From Flavobacteria bacterium GWA2_35_26 (GTDB lineage: Bacteria > Bacteroidota > Bacteroidia > Flavobacteriales > Flavobacteriaceae), in assembly GCA_001800905.1 (NCBI GenBank), contig MGWH01000006.1, positions 186,001 through 250,000 on the forward strand: DNA of 64,000 bases. Direction: 5' to 3'. The notes beneath the pieces are model-generated. The model made no database searches, was not told the origin of the DNA, and was given only the letters and a program-made list of their open reading frames with translations. Numbering within the stretch: the stretch's first letter is position 1; each line of letters begins with the position of its first letter. A program made the position numbers and the translations under genes. This document shows, one piece after another, positions 36,113 through 45,973 of the stretch.

Positions 36113-36157
36113 TTCTTAAGAATTACTTAAGGATTTCTTAAGTATTACTTAGGTATT
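36113..36157 (-). promoter_or_regulatory. Four direct CTTAAG boxes at 11-bp period, probable response-regulator operator
   Basis: CTTAAG occurs at 36115-36120, 36126-36131 and 36137-36142, and as CTTAGG at 36148-36153: four units spaced exactly 11 bp with similar flanks (TTACTTAAGga). The array abuts the -33 region of the pump promoter and runs into the end of the kinase gene. OmpR/PhoB-family regulators bind such helically phased direct repeats, and one is encoded just upstream. Confidence 0.7.
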
Positions 36158-37533
36158 GATTGAAAAATCAATGTCACTTTAGTCCCTGAATTTTCTGTGC
36201 TTGCTATGTTGATACCTACTTGAAGTAAAGAACAAAGTCGCTGCACGATTGATAATCCTACACCAATTCCTTTAATTTCTGGATGATTCAACGCCTTTGA
36301 GCGGAAAAATGGTTGGAATACTTTCTCTAAATCAGCTTGAGGAATCCCAATTCCATTATCAAGTATAGTACATACTATTTGATTATGGTGATGATTTAAA
36401 TTAATTTCAATTAAACCGTTTTGACGGGAATATTTCAACGCATTTGAAATTAAATTTGTAATAATAATAGTTACAAAATGATGATCTGAAAGACAATAAA
36501 AATCATCGTTTAATTCTGTTTTTATCTTAATTTCTTTCGCTTCAATAATTCCAGATTGTCTTGCCAATGTGTCTAGAAGAACACTGTTCAGACAAACCGG
36601 TTCTTTTTTTAAAGTTTGCTTTTCATTTTCAAATCGAGCCAATAATAACAACTGATCAACCAAATGGTTCAAACGATCTACTTCAGAAACACAAAAATTA
36701 ATTTTATCTTCATATTCTTGTGTTGCTCTAGGTTTTCTAATTAAGACCTCCAAAGTTCCTTTAATTACCGTTAGTGGCGTTCGTAATTCATGTGAAGCAT
36801 CTGAAGTAAATTGTTTTTCGCGTTCAATAGCAGTTTCTAAACGATCTAATAGATTATTAATTGTTTTGGACAAAATGTACAATTCATCTTTTGTTTTTGG
36901 CAATAGAATTCGGGATCTCAAATTGTCTTTTGTAATCGCATTAGAAGTAGTAATTATAGAACTAATTGGTTGAATACTTCGTCCAGCTATTAGTCGGGCT
37001 ATAAGAAACAAAATCAGCAAAATCGTTGGATAAGCAATCAACAAGACCTCTACTAAATCATTCAAAACCATAAATGAATTTTCTAACGACATTGCAACCA
37101 ATAAGTAACCAACAATAGTTTTTTCTTGATAAATAGGCAGTTGAATTTGACGCACTGACTTACCTTCTAAATAATAGTCAAATAGTTGATTTAAAGGAAT
37201 TTCAGTATTAAATTGCAGATTCTTTTTTAGGTTAGGGGATTTTTCTACAATCTGTTTATTCTCGTCAATAAACTGAACAAAAACTGGATTTACATCAACT
37301 GTATTGTGTTCTCTTTCCATCCACTCCTCTTCGTGTATCAGACGAAAATCATTATTACTGATAGCGATTTCTGTTAAATGTTTTTGGGATTCAGAAGTAA
37401 TATCATCATTGATATGACTAAATACATTGTAACGTACACTAATATAAATTACAACAAATACCACTGCAATTAACAAAGCAGTTGTAACTATGTAAAGTGA
37501 AGCTATTCTATTTTTGAAAGAAAGTTTTTGCAT
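36145..37533 (-). CDS. Sensor histidine kinase (HAMP-HisKA-HATPase)
   Basis: A 462-residue inner-membrane kinase. TM1 is about 13-33, a periplasmic sensor spans about 34-160, TM2 is about 161-183, and a HAMP region covers 184-235. HisKA has phospho-acceptor His248 (FTSDASHELRTPL). The HATPase domain shows ITNLISNALKYSRQNG, DNGIGIP and GIGVGLSIV. The sensor contains HEEEWMEREH (67-76), an acidic/His patch with an ExxE element similar to iron-sensing kinases. It lies 3 bp after the response regulator gene. Its target is probably the adjacent efflux operon. Confidence 0.94.
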   Translation of the reverse strand: MQKLSFKNRIASLYIVTTALLIAVVFVVIYISVRYNVFSHINDDITSESQKHLTEIAISNNDFRLIHEEEWMEREHNTVDVNPVFVQFIDENKQIVEKSPNLKKNLQFNTEIPLNQLFDYYLEGKSVRQIQLPIYQEKTIVGYLLVAMSLENSFMVLNDLVEVLLIAYPTILLILFLIARLIAGRSIQPISSIITTSNAITKDNLRSRILLPKTKDELYILSKTINNLLDRLETAIEREKQFTSDASHELRTPLTVIKGTLEVLIRKPRATQEYEDKINFCVSEVDRLNHLVDQLLLLARFENEKQTLKKEPVCLNSVLLDTLARQSGIIEAKEIKIKTELNDDFYCLSDHHFVTIIITNLISNALKYSRQNGLIEINLNHHHNQIVCTILDNGIGIPQADLEKVFQPFFRSKALNHPEIKGIGVGLSIVQRLCSLLQVGINIASTENSGTKVTLIFQSIPK

Positions 37534-37536
37534 GCT

Positions 37537-38199
37537 TTAATCATTAGCTATATAGCCTACACCCCGAATGGTTTTGATGTAGTCTTCTTCTTTTTTTAAA
37601 TTTAATTTTTTACGAATTGCATTCATAAATACATCAATTACACCAGTATCATAATCAAAATGAATATCCCATACATCCTCAATAATTTGAGTTCGTGTAC
37701 AAACCTTTCCTTTGTTTTTTACCAAATAATGTAAGAGTTCAAATTCCCGATGAGTAAGAGTAATTGCTACATTGTTGACTATAACAAGATGTTTGGATAA
37801 ATCCATTTCAATTGGTCCAAGAGTTAATAGCTGTTCTTCGGCTTTATTTCGAAAGTGAATTTTTATACGTTCAACTAATTCATCAAAACTAAAGGGTTTT
37901 TTGATATAATCGTTCGCTCCAGCTTGAAGTCCTTCAATGGTCTCTTGCACTGTATCCTTTGCAGTTAAGAAAATGATTGGACTAGTTTTATTTTGTAATC
38001 GATACGCTTTACATACTTCCAAACCGGTTAGTTTGGGTAACATCCAATCCAGCAAAACCAAGTCAAAGCTTTCATTGGTTAGCAACTCTAGCGCTTTTTC
38101 ACCATCGGTAGCTGTTACAATAGTATAGCCTTCTTCTTCCAATCCTTGTTGCAAGAATTGGAGGATTCCAACTTCGTCTTCTACAATTAATATGCGCAT
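37537..38199 (-). CDS. OmpR-family response regulator
   Basis: A 220-residue two-domain regulator. The receiver domain (1-120) has an acidic pocket (VEDE), phospho-acceptor Asp51 (LLDWMLP), and the conserved Thr and Lys of FLTAKD and YIKKPFSFDEL. The winged-helix DNA-binding domain (125-220) shows LTHREFELLHYLVKNKG and IKTIRGVGYI. It resembles CusR/CopR-type metal regulators. It is encoded 18 bp after the DUF3570 gene and 3 bp before its kinase, linking the redox genes and the pump genes. Confidence 0.95.
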   Translation of the reverse strand: MRILIVEDEVGILQFLQQGLEEEGYTIVTATDGEKALELLTNESFDLVLLDWMLPKLTGLEVCKAYRLQNKTSPIIFLTAKDTVQETIEGLQAGANDYIKKPFSFDELVERIKIHFRNKAEEQLLTLGPIEMDLSKHLVIVNNVAITLTHREFELLHYLVKNKGKVCTRTQIIEDVWDIHFDYDTGVIDVFMNAIRKKLNLKKEEDYIKTIRGVGYIAND

Positions 38200-38217
38200 G
38201 GATACAACATCATTTAA

Positions 38218-39717
<1,500 letters not shown>

Positions 39718-39731
39718 TGATAAATTCATCA

Positions 39732-39944
39732 TTAGTTGCATCCACAGCCTCCTCCCGATTTTCCACCATTGGCACCAGCAGCAGCCTCTCTATAGACCTG
39801 GAAAGTTGTTTCATATTTTTCAGCCGTTCGAGCGGCTAATTTCATATCAACATCATTAATTTTTTCTTTTTCGTACTCTTTAACAACCGTACACGATTGA
39901 AATACAAGTACAATAAACAGCGTCAAACACGATTTCTTAATCAT
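39732..39944 (-). CDS. DUF4266-family small lipoprotein
   Basis: A 70-residue protein. The signal peptide has lipobox FQSC (Cys18), so it is a lipoprotein of about 53 mature residues. The mid-part DVDMKLAARTAEKYETTFQVYREAAAG is helical, and the C-terminus is GGKSGGGCGCN, a Gly-rich end with a Cys-Gly-Cys pair that may bind metal or be the target of the nearby thioredoxin (inference). It matches DUF4266 as I remember it. Its stop overlaps the start region of the DUF3570 gene, and it begins 6 bp after apbE. Confidence 0.8.
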   Translation of the reverse strand: MIKKSCLTLFIVLVFQSCTVVKEYEKEKINDVDMKLAARTAEKYETTFQVYREAAAGANGGKSGGGCGCN

Positions 39945-39950
39945 AATCTT

Positions 39951-40934
39951 TTAGTTGTATTTTTTTATATCAATTCCTTTAGAAGAATGAATTTTTCCTT
40001 TATCGTCCACTATAATGCATTCAATTCCTTTTAATTGGTTTACTAAATCCAATCCTACTTCAACACCCAAAACAAAAATTCCTGTAGCCAATGCATCCGC
40101 AATTTCTGTTTGTTTAGAGAACACAGAAACACTTACAATTCCTGTAGCCGGATAACCTGTTCTTGGATCAATAATATGAGAATACCGAATACCATTGAAC
40201 ATAACATATTTCTCATAATTACCCGAGGTTTCAACCGAACTATTTTCTAATGGAAACGTAGCAAATACTTTGTTTTTATTCATTGGATTTACAATACCAA
40301 CCGTCCATGGTTTTTGATTGCTTTGTTTTCCCCAAGCATTGATATCACCAGATACATTTACAATACCAGACAAACAACCATTTGCCAATAATTTATCCTT
40401 TACTTTATCTGCAATATAGCCTTGCCCTATACCACCAAGACCTAATTTCATACCTTCTAATTTTAGAAAAATAGATTGGTCCTGTTGGTTTAATATAATA
40501 TTTTTATAACCAATTTTAGCCACTGATTTTTTTATAGCCTCCTCAGTTGGCATTGTTTTCATACTGCCATCAAATTTCCAGATCTTATCCATTGATGCAT
40601 ACGAAATATCAAAGGCACCATCTGTTATTTCTGAAATCTTAATCGCTCTTGTTACTAAATCAAAAACTTCCGAATCTACTTTTACGGCCTGTATTCCGGC
40701 ATTTTTATTAACTAATGAAATTTGGGTAGTTGGAATCCAATCGGATATTTGATTTTCAATTCGTTTTACTTCGGAAATGGCTAAATCAATAAAATGGTTA
40801 CCTTCCAAAGAATCTTTGGCGACCACAGTAATTTCGAATGGACTGCCAAGCATGGAGACTTTTTTCTTGTATTCTGCTTGCGCAAAAGAAGAGAAGCTAA
40901 CTACTACAAATAATAAGGAAAGTAATTTTTTCAT
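39951..40934 (-). CDS. apbE: ApbE, FAD:protein FMN transferase
   Basis: A 327-residue exported enzyme (signal MKKLLSLLFVVVSFSSFAQA) that attaches FMN covalently to Ser/Thr of target proteins using FAD and Mg2+. Family signatures: GSPFEITVVAKDS, SLVNKNAG, DGAFDISYASMDKIWKFDG, LGGIGQGYIADKV (FAD-binding), VNVSGDINAWGKQ, and RYSHIIDPRTGYPATG with metal-binding residues. The signal indicates a periplasmic, flavinylating form. Its ATG overlaps the thioredoxin stop by 4 bp. The target protein is not evident: no perfect DxxSGAT site is seen in neighbours. Confidence 0.94.
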   Translation of the reverse strand: MKKLLSLLFVVVSFSSFAQAEYKKKVSMLGSPFEITVVAKDSLEGNHFIDLAISEVKRIENQISDWIPTTQISLVNKNAGIQAVKVDSEVFDLVTRAIKISEITDGAFDISYASMDKIWKFDGSMKTMPTEEAIKKSVAKIGYKNIILNQQDQSIFLKLEGMKLGLGGIGQGYIADKVKDKLLANGCLSGIVNVSGDINAWGKQSNQKPWTVGIVNPMNKNKVFATFPLENSSVETSGNYEKYVMFNGIRYSHIIDPRTGYPATGIVSVSVFSKQTEIADALATGIFVLGVEVGLDLVNQLKGIECIIVDDKGKIHSSKGIDIKKYN

Positions 40935-41365
40935 TTTTTTTCGAATGAATGAATCAATTGAATGTATTCGGCCGCTGATATATTTTTATAACCTTCAACT
41001 CCTAAAACAGTTCCTGATTTATCTAACAAAAGGACTAAAGGAAAATAACCCGAGCTATTGTATTGTGCCGCTAATTTTTTATTGCTTTCTGTTAGATCTG
41101 GGTTTAATTGATTGGCTTTTTTCTTGGGAAAATCAGCTTTATAAATAATCCAATTATTCTCAGACTCTTTTTTAAATTCAGCTGATTGCCAAACAGTTTT
41201 GTCCAATTTAATACAAGGTGCGCACCAATCCGATCCGGAAAAAACTAATACTATATTCTTATTTTCGGCTAATGCTTGATTTTTAGCATCATCAAAAGAA
41301 CTTTTCCAATTTTGGGAATAGCTTAAAAAGGGAATAAATAAAACGAATAAAACTATTTTTTTCAT
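40931..41365 (-). CDS. Secreted thioredoxin-like protein
   Basis: A 144-residue protein with signal peptide MKKIVLFVLFIPFLSYSQ and a thioredoxin fold carrying the active site WCAPC (GSDWCAPCIKLDK) and the cis-Pro region YFPLVLLLD. It resembles the DsbD-gamma/thioredoxin_7 group and would reduce disulfides in the periplasm. The longer frame to 41419 contains the -7 element TACTTTTG (41396-41403), so the ATG at 41365 is chosen. It is the first gene of the cluster and overlaps apbE by 4 bp. Confidence 0.9.
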   Translation of the reverse strand: MKKIVLFVLFIPFLSYSQNWKSSFDDAKNQALAENKNIVLVFSGSDWCAPCIKLDKTVWQSAEFKKESENNWIIYKADFPKKKANQLNPDLTESNKKLAAQYNSSGYFPLVLLLDKSGTVLGVEGYKNISAAEYIQLIHSFEKK

Positions 41366-41395
41366 TTGATATAGTTTATTTAAGAATGAGTTACA

Positions 41396-41403
41396 CAAAA
41401 GTA
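41396..41403 (-). promoter_or_regulatory. -7 promoter element of the thioredoxin-apbE operon
   Basis: The minus strand reads TACTTTTG, an exact TAnnTTTG, 30 bp before the ATG. No TTG lies at -33. A CTTAAT/CTTAAG pair spaced 11 bp lies further upstream (41441-41457). Confidence 0.6.
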
Positions 41404-41440
41404 ACTCAATATCAAGCATTTTATTTCGTATGATAATTAA

Positions 41441-41457
41441 ATTAAGCCAAACTTAAG
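41441..41457. promoter_or_regulatory. Pair of CTTAAG-like boxes at 11-bp spacing upstream of the thioredoxin gene
   Basis: ATTAAG (41441-41446) and CTTAAG (41452-41457) are spaced 11 bp, as in the pump promoter array. They lie in the divergent region between the thioredoxin gene and the sulfatase gene at 41529. Only two units are clear, and their phase to the -7 element differs by about half a turn from the pump promoter. Confidence 0.4.
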
Positions 41458-41503
41458 TTTTTATTAGTATTTGATCTACTGTATTTACTACTGTCAAATT
41501 GTT

Positions 41504-41511
41504 TATTTTTG
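41504..41511 (+). promoter_or_regulatory. -7 promoter element of the sulfatase gene
   Basis: TATTTTTG, an exact TAnnTTTG, lies 17 bp before the ATG at 41529. The -33 TTG is not at standard spacing. Confidence 0.5.
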
Positions 41512-41528
41512 TCTAAAATTTTATAACT

Positions 41529-43625
41529 ATGTCGCTACTAAAAAAACTATCTCCATTTTATACACTTACTTTATTTTATATAATCGTAAGTCTTGTTTTA
41601 AGAGTTGTATTATTATTTCATCCTATTACACAAGCTAGTTTTTCTGGGATAGATACCCTTAAAATATTTACAATAGGCATGTTGTCGGATAGTTTAGTTT
41701 TTATTGTTTTAAGTAGTTTATTATGGCTGTATTTACTATTTATATCCAATTCAAAATACTTACAACCAACTGGACATATAATTTTTGGCGTATTGGTTAG
41801 TTTGTTTTTATATGTAGCTTTTGGGAACACCATACTTAATGAATACGGCGGTGCCTTGCCAGAGATTGGAATGGCATTTATCGGTTTAAAAACACTTCTT
41901 TTTGGTCTTTTACTTTTTCTTCCAAAATACAGACACACTATTCGCTTTTGGTTATTTTCATTTGTGATTTTTCTATTTGTTACTTTGATACTTCAAAATG
42001 CAATTAGTGAATTTTTCTTTTGGAATGAATTTGGTGTAAAATACAATTTTATCGCGGTTAACTATTTGGTCTATACCAATGAAGTTATCGGGAATATCAT
42101 GCAATCGTATCCCGTAATTCCAATATTTACGACACTTTTTCTAATTTCTGGAACACTAACTTACTTCATCGTAAAACATTCCAAAAACTATATCGAATCG
42201 ATTCCTACTTTCATAGAGAAAATCAAAATTTTAGGATTGTATCTAGTGCTATTAGCATTTTCATTAGTTACTATTCCGTTATTAGCTGCTAAAGAAAATT
42301 CGCAAAACATCTTTACTAATGAATTGCAATCCAATGGGATTTATAAATTCTATTTGGCTTTTATTCATAGTGAATTGGATTACTTCAAATTTTACAAAAC
42401 AATTCCAAGTCAAGAAGCCTATGCTACTTTAAAAGAGCAAATCCCTGATATTTCTAACGAATCAACTTCGAGAGCAATTATTGGAAAAGGACAAGAAACT
42501 CATAAAAATGTTGTACTGATTACAATTGAAAGCTACAGCGCTGATTTTATGAAAGCCTATGGTAACGAAAACAACATTACCCCGTTTTTGGATAAATTGG
42601 CCACCCAAAGTTTACAATTCACCAATTTGTACGCCGTTGGGAATCGAACCGTTCGTGGTCTCGAAGCCGTTACGCTTTGCTTTCCTCCTACAGCCGGAGA
42701 AAGTGTAGTAAAACGAAAAGACAACAAGAACAAATTTTCTACTGGAAATGTATTCAAACAAAAAGGATATACTGTAAACTACTTGTATGGTGGTGATGCT
42801 TTCTTTGATAACATGGAAGATTTCTTCTCTGGAAATGGCTATGGTATTATTGATAAGAAATCATTGAATCCAAGTGAAATTACTTTTGCTAATGTATGGG
42901 GTGTTTGCGATGAAGATATGGCAAACAAAGCAATACAAGTTATGAATGCTGAAGCAAAAACAGGAAAGCCATTCTTTAATCATTGGATGACTGTAAGTAA
43001 CCATCGACCATTTACGTATCCGAACAATAAAATTGACATTCCGGGTGATGCGAAATCAAGAGATGGCGGTGTAAAATATACCGACTATGCATTGAAGCAA
43101 TTCTTTGATATGGCCAAAAAACAAGCTTGGTTCAACAACACTGTTTTTGTTATTATTGCGGATCATTGTGCTTCAAGTGCAGGTAAAACAGAATTACCTT
43201 TGGACAAATATAGAATTCCGGCTATGGTATATAGTCCTGGATTTATTGCACCTCAAAAGTACAACCAATTAATGTCCCAAATTGATGTAATGCCAACAGT
43301 AATGGGCTTATTAAATTTCAGCTATGAAAGTAAGTTTTACGGACAAGATGTATTAGAATCCGATTACAAACCAAGAGCTTTAATTGCTACTTACCAAGAT
43401 TTAGGTTTGATAAAAGACAATGTTTTGACGATTATATCGCCTAAACAACAAGTCAAACAATTTCAATTGAGCTTGAAAAAAGACCAAAAAATGGCACCTG
43501 AATTTCAACTTTATTATGACCAAGTCCTATTGAAAAAGGAAAGAACCGACTTAGTCAAAGAAACGGTTTCCTATTATCAAACGGCCTCCGATTTATTGAA
43601 GAAGAAGAAATACCAAAACAACTAA
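41529..43625 (+). CDS. LTA-synthase-like membrane sulfatase/phosphoglycerol transferase
   Basis: A 698-residue protein with five N-terminal membrane segments (about 10-30, 45-70, 83-103, 113-132, 140-160, with another near 195-215 and 235-252) and a C-terminal extracytoplasmic sulfatase-fold domain (about 325-620). ITIESYSADFMKAYG has metal-ligand Glu334, GNRTVRGLEA has probable nucleophile Thr374, and VIIADHCASS has the distal Asp/His. Bacteroidetes do not make lipoteichoic acid, so the likely role is transfer of phosphoglycerol or phosphoethanolamine to envelope lipid or glycan. It is monocistronic with its own promoter and terminator. Confidence 0.9.
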   Translation: MSLLKKLSPFYTLTLFYIIVSLVLRVVLLFHPITQASFSGIDTLKIFTIGMLSDSLVFIVLSSLLWLYLLFISNSKYLQPTGHIIFGVLVSLFLYVAFGNTILNEYGGALPEIGMAFIGLKTLLFGLLLFLPKYRHTIRFWLFSFVIFLFVTLILQNAISEFFFWNEFGVKYNFIAVNYLVYTNEVIGNIMQSYPVIPIFTTLFLISGTLTYFIVKHSKNYIESIPTFIEKIKILGLYLVLLAFSLVTIPLLAAKENSQNIFTNELQSNGIYKFYLAFIHSELDYFKFYKTIPSQEAYATLKEQIPDISNESTSRAIIGKGQETHKNVVLITIESYSADFMKAYGNENNITPFLDKLATQSLQFTNLYAVGNRTVRGLEAVTLCFPPTAGESVVKRKDNKNKFSTGNVFKQKGYTVNYLYGGDAFFDNMEDFFSGNGYGIIDKKSLNPSEITFANVWGVCDEDMANKAIQVMNAEAKTGKPFFNHWMTVSNHRPFTYPNNKIDIPGDAKSRDGGVKYTDYALKQFFDMAKKQAWFNNTVFVIIADHCASSAGKTELPLDKYRIPAMVYSPGFIAPQKYNQLMSQIDVMPTVMGLLNFSYESKFYGQDVLESDYKPRALIATYQDLGLIKDNVLTIISPKQQVKQFQLSLKKDQKMAPEFQLYYDQVLLKKERTDLVKETVSYYQTASDLLKKKKYQNN

Positions 43626-43626
43626 A

Positions 43627-43651
43627 AAAAGGAGCCTTAATGGCTCCTTTT
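43627..43651. terminator. Bidirectional intrinsic terminator
   Basis: A 10-bp stem AAAAGGAGCC / GGCTCCTTTT with a 5-nt loop (TTAAT), A- and T-flanked. It lies between the convergent sulfatase gene and acs. Confidence 0.9.
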
Positions 43652-43672
43652 ATATTTTAAGTATATTTAAAA

Positions 43673-45580
43673 TTAAAGCTTTCCTGCTTTAATTTCTTCA
43701 ATAACTTCAGGATTTAATAAAGTGGTCGTATCTCCAAAATTAGAGAAATCACCTTCAGCAATTTTACGCAAGATCCTACGCATAATTTTTCCGGAACGTG
43801 TTTTAGGCAAACCGGATACGAATTGGATTTTATCCAATTTGGCAATAGGCCCAATATGATCTGATACATGTTGGTTAATTTCTTTACTCAAATTATCTCT
43901 ATCTCGGTACTCCCCTGTTTCTTTTAAAATTACATAACCGTACAAAGCGTTTCCTTTGATATCGTGTGGGAAACCTACAATAGCTGATTCAGCCACTGCT
44001 GGATGCTCGTTGATGGCGTCTTCAATTGGCGCAGTTCCTAAATTATGTCCCGACACAATCACCACATCATCCACACGACCCGTAATTCTATAATAACCAA
44101 CTTCGTCACGTAAGGCTCCGTCACCGGTAAAATATTTACCAGGGAAAGCACTGAAATAAGTGTCTTTGTAGCGTTGGTGGTCGCCCCAAATAGTTCGGGC
44201 TATTCCAGGCCAAGGAAATTTGATACACAAACTACCTACTACTTGATTGCCTTCAATTTCGTTGCGTTTATCATCCATTAAAACAGGTTGTATCCCTGGT
44301 AATGGTAGTGTGGCATAGGTGGGTTTAGTAGGAGTTACAAAAGCAATTGGAGAAATTAAAATACCTCCTGTTTCAGTTTGCCACCAGGTGTCAACGACGG
44401 GACATTTTTTGCCACCTACGTGGTCATTGTACCAGTGCCATGCTTCTTCGTTGATTGGTTCTCCAACGGATCCAATAACTTTTAACGATTTGAATGGAAA
44501 TTTTTGTACATACTCTAAACTTTCTTTAGCCAAAGCACGAATGGCTGTTGGCGCCGTATAAAATTGGGTAACTTTATGTTTTTCGATCACTTCCCAAAAA
44601 CGACTGAAGTCAGGATAGGAAGGAATTCCTTCAAAAATAACTGTAGTAGCCCCGTTTAATAAAGGTCCGTACAGAATATAAGAATGCCCAGTAATCCAAC
44701 CAATATCGGCAGTACACCAAAAAATATCATTCTCTTCGTAGTTAAAAACATTTTTAAAAGTATAGGCGGTATATACCATATAACCTGCTGTGGTATGTAC
44801 CATTCCTTTAGGTTTTCCTGTAGATCCAGAAGTATACAAAATAAACAAAGGATCTTCTGCATCCATTATTTCAGCAACATTATTTGTCAAGGCTTCATCT
44901 AATAGAGGTTGTAACCATTGGTCACGTCCCTCTTTCATATTGACAGTAGTATTTGTTCTTTTGGTAACTAATACAGAGCTTACAGAAGGGCAATTAACTA
45001 ATGCATCATCAATAATACCTTTTAAATCAATGGTTTTATTGCCACGGAATCCACCATCAGAGGTAATTACCATTTTACATTCGGAATCGTTAATTCTCGA
45101 AGCCACTGCTGAAGCAGAAAAACCTGCAAAAACAACGGAGTGAATGGCACCAATTCTAGCACAAGCTAAAACTGAAACTGCCAATTCAGGTATCATTGGC
45201 AAATAAATACAAACGCGATCGCCTTTTTTAATGCCTTGTTCTCTTAAAACATTAGCCATTTTCCCAACACGTTCGTAGAGTTCGTTATAAGTGATATGCA
45301 ATGCAGCTTCATTAGGATCGTTTGGCTCAAAAATAATCGCCGTTTTTTCACCTCTTTTAGCCAAATGTCGATCGATACAATTCTTAACAATATTAACTTT
45401 GGCTTCAGTAAACCATTTAATATCGGCATTCTCCATATCAAAGTCAACCACTTTATCCCATTGCTGGTACCAAGTAAAGTTTTCTTCTGCTATTTTTCCC
45501 CAAAATTTTCTTGGTTCGCGAATGGATTTATTATAATGTTTAAAGTATTGCTCGAAATTGTCAATTTTGTAGTAACTCAT
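43673..45580 (-). CDS. acs: Acetyl-CoA synthetase
   Basis: A 635-residue AMP-forming ligase activating acetate to acetyl-CoA. Core motifs: LYTSGSTGKPKGMVH (P-loop, near 262), GSVGEPINEEAWHWY, WWQTETGG, YFTGDGALRDE, and the C-terminal acetylatable Lys in PKTRSGKIMRRILR near residue 605. Length is normal. An AAGGAG sequence (45583-45588) lies two bases before the ATG, an unusually strong Shine-Dalgarno match for this genome. It stands alone between two terminators. Confidence 0.97.
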   Translation of the reverse strand: MSYYKIDNFEQYFKHYNKSIREPRKFWGKIAEENFTWYQQWDKVVDFDMENADIKWFTEAKVNIVKNCIDRHLAKRGEKTAIIFEPNDPNEAALHITYNELYERVGKMANVLREQGIKKGDRVCIYLPMIPELAVSVLACARIGAIHSVVFAGFSASAVASRINDSECKMVITSDGGFRGNKTIDLKGIIDDALVNCPSVSSVLVTKRTNTTVNMKEGRDQWLQPLLDEALTNNVAEIMDAEDPLFILYTSGSTGKPKGMVHTTAGYMVYTAYTFKNVFNYEENDIFWCTADIGWITGHSYILYGPLLNGATTVIFEGIPSYPDFSRFWEVIEKHKVTQFYTAPTAIRALAKESLEYVQKFPFKSLKVIGSVGEPINEEAWHWYNDHVGGKKCPVVDTWWQTETGGILISPIAFVTPTKPTYATLPLPGIQPVLMDDKRNEIEGNQVVGSLCIKFPWPGIARTIWGDHQRYKDTYFSAFPGKYFTGDGALRDEVGYYRITGRVDDVVIVSGHNLGTAPIEDAINEHPAVAESAIVGFPHDIKGNALYGYVILKETGEYRDRDNLSKEINQHVSDHIGPIAKLDKIQFVSGLPKTRSGKIMRRILRKIAEGDFSNFGDTTTLLNPEVIEEIKAGKL

Positions 45581-45738
45581 ATCTCCTTTATTTTGTATAA
45601 AAGTATTAAATCTATTGTAATGATTAAAATATTTAAATTGAATAATTGGCTATACTATTTTAACAAAACGCAATATTTACTGCGTTATTTAACAATATGA
45701 CTGATTTTTGAATATTTCATTAATTAGATACTTAACTA

Positions 45739-45772
45739 AAAAAGCGAGATAGAACAAACTATCTCGCTTTTT
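45739..45772 (-). terminator. Intrinsic terminator of the leu-ilv operon
   Basis: A 14-bp perfect stem AAAAAGCGAGATAG / CTATCTCGCTTTTT with a 6-nt loop, followed on the minus strand by TTAG after the T run. It lies about 200 bp after the ilvC stop. Confidence 0.9.
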
Positions 45773-45817
45773 ACGAACAATATTCAACAACAATTAATTG
45801 TTTGCATTTATGTTAGG

Positions 45818-45862
45818 AATTACATCACTTCACTTTCAATTGAAAATGAAGTGATTGTAATT
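45818..45862. repeat. 45-bp imperfect palindrome in the ilvC 3' region
   Basis: The arms are centred on TTTCAATTGAAA (45834-45845) and continue as TCACTTCA / TGAAGTGA and, after a one-base bulge, AATTAC / GTAATT. It has no T tract, so it is not an intrinsic terminator. It would form a long hairpin in the ilv mRNA 3' UTR. Confidence 0.7.
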
Positions 45863-45973
45863 GGCATTACTTTATATCTATTAGTCTCAAAAAATGTAAC
45901 TAATTCAAAATTTGGGATTTATGATGACATAATGCTGATTACGGTACATTAAATGTGTAATTCCTGTGCCTTA

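Larger units (their letters stand above)
45581..45973. other. Intergenic region between ilvC and acs
   Basis: These 393 bp hold no convincing ORF. They contain the ilv-operon terminator (45739-45772), a long imperfect palindrome (45818-45862) and, next to acs, presumably its promoter: TACTTTTA is close to, but not exactly, TAnnTTTG. Confidence 0.6.

Noticed and set aside
41529..43625. Lipoteichoic acid synthase as a literal function
   Set aside because: The genome is clearly Bacteroidetes, which lacks lipoteichoic acid. Only the membrane sulfatase/transferase fold is supported.
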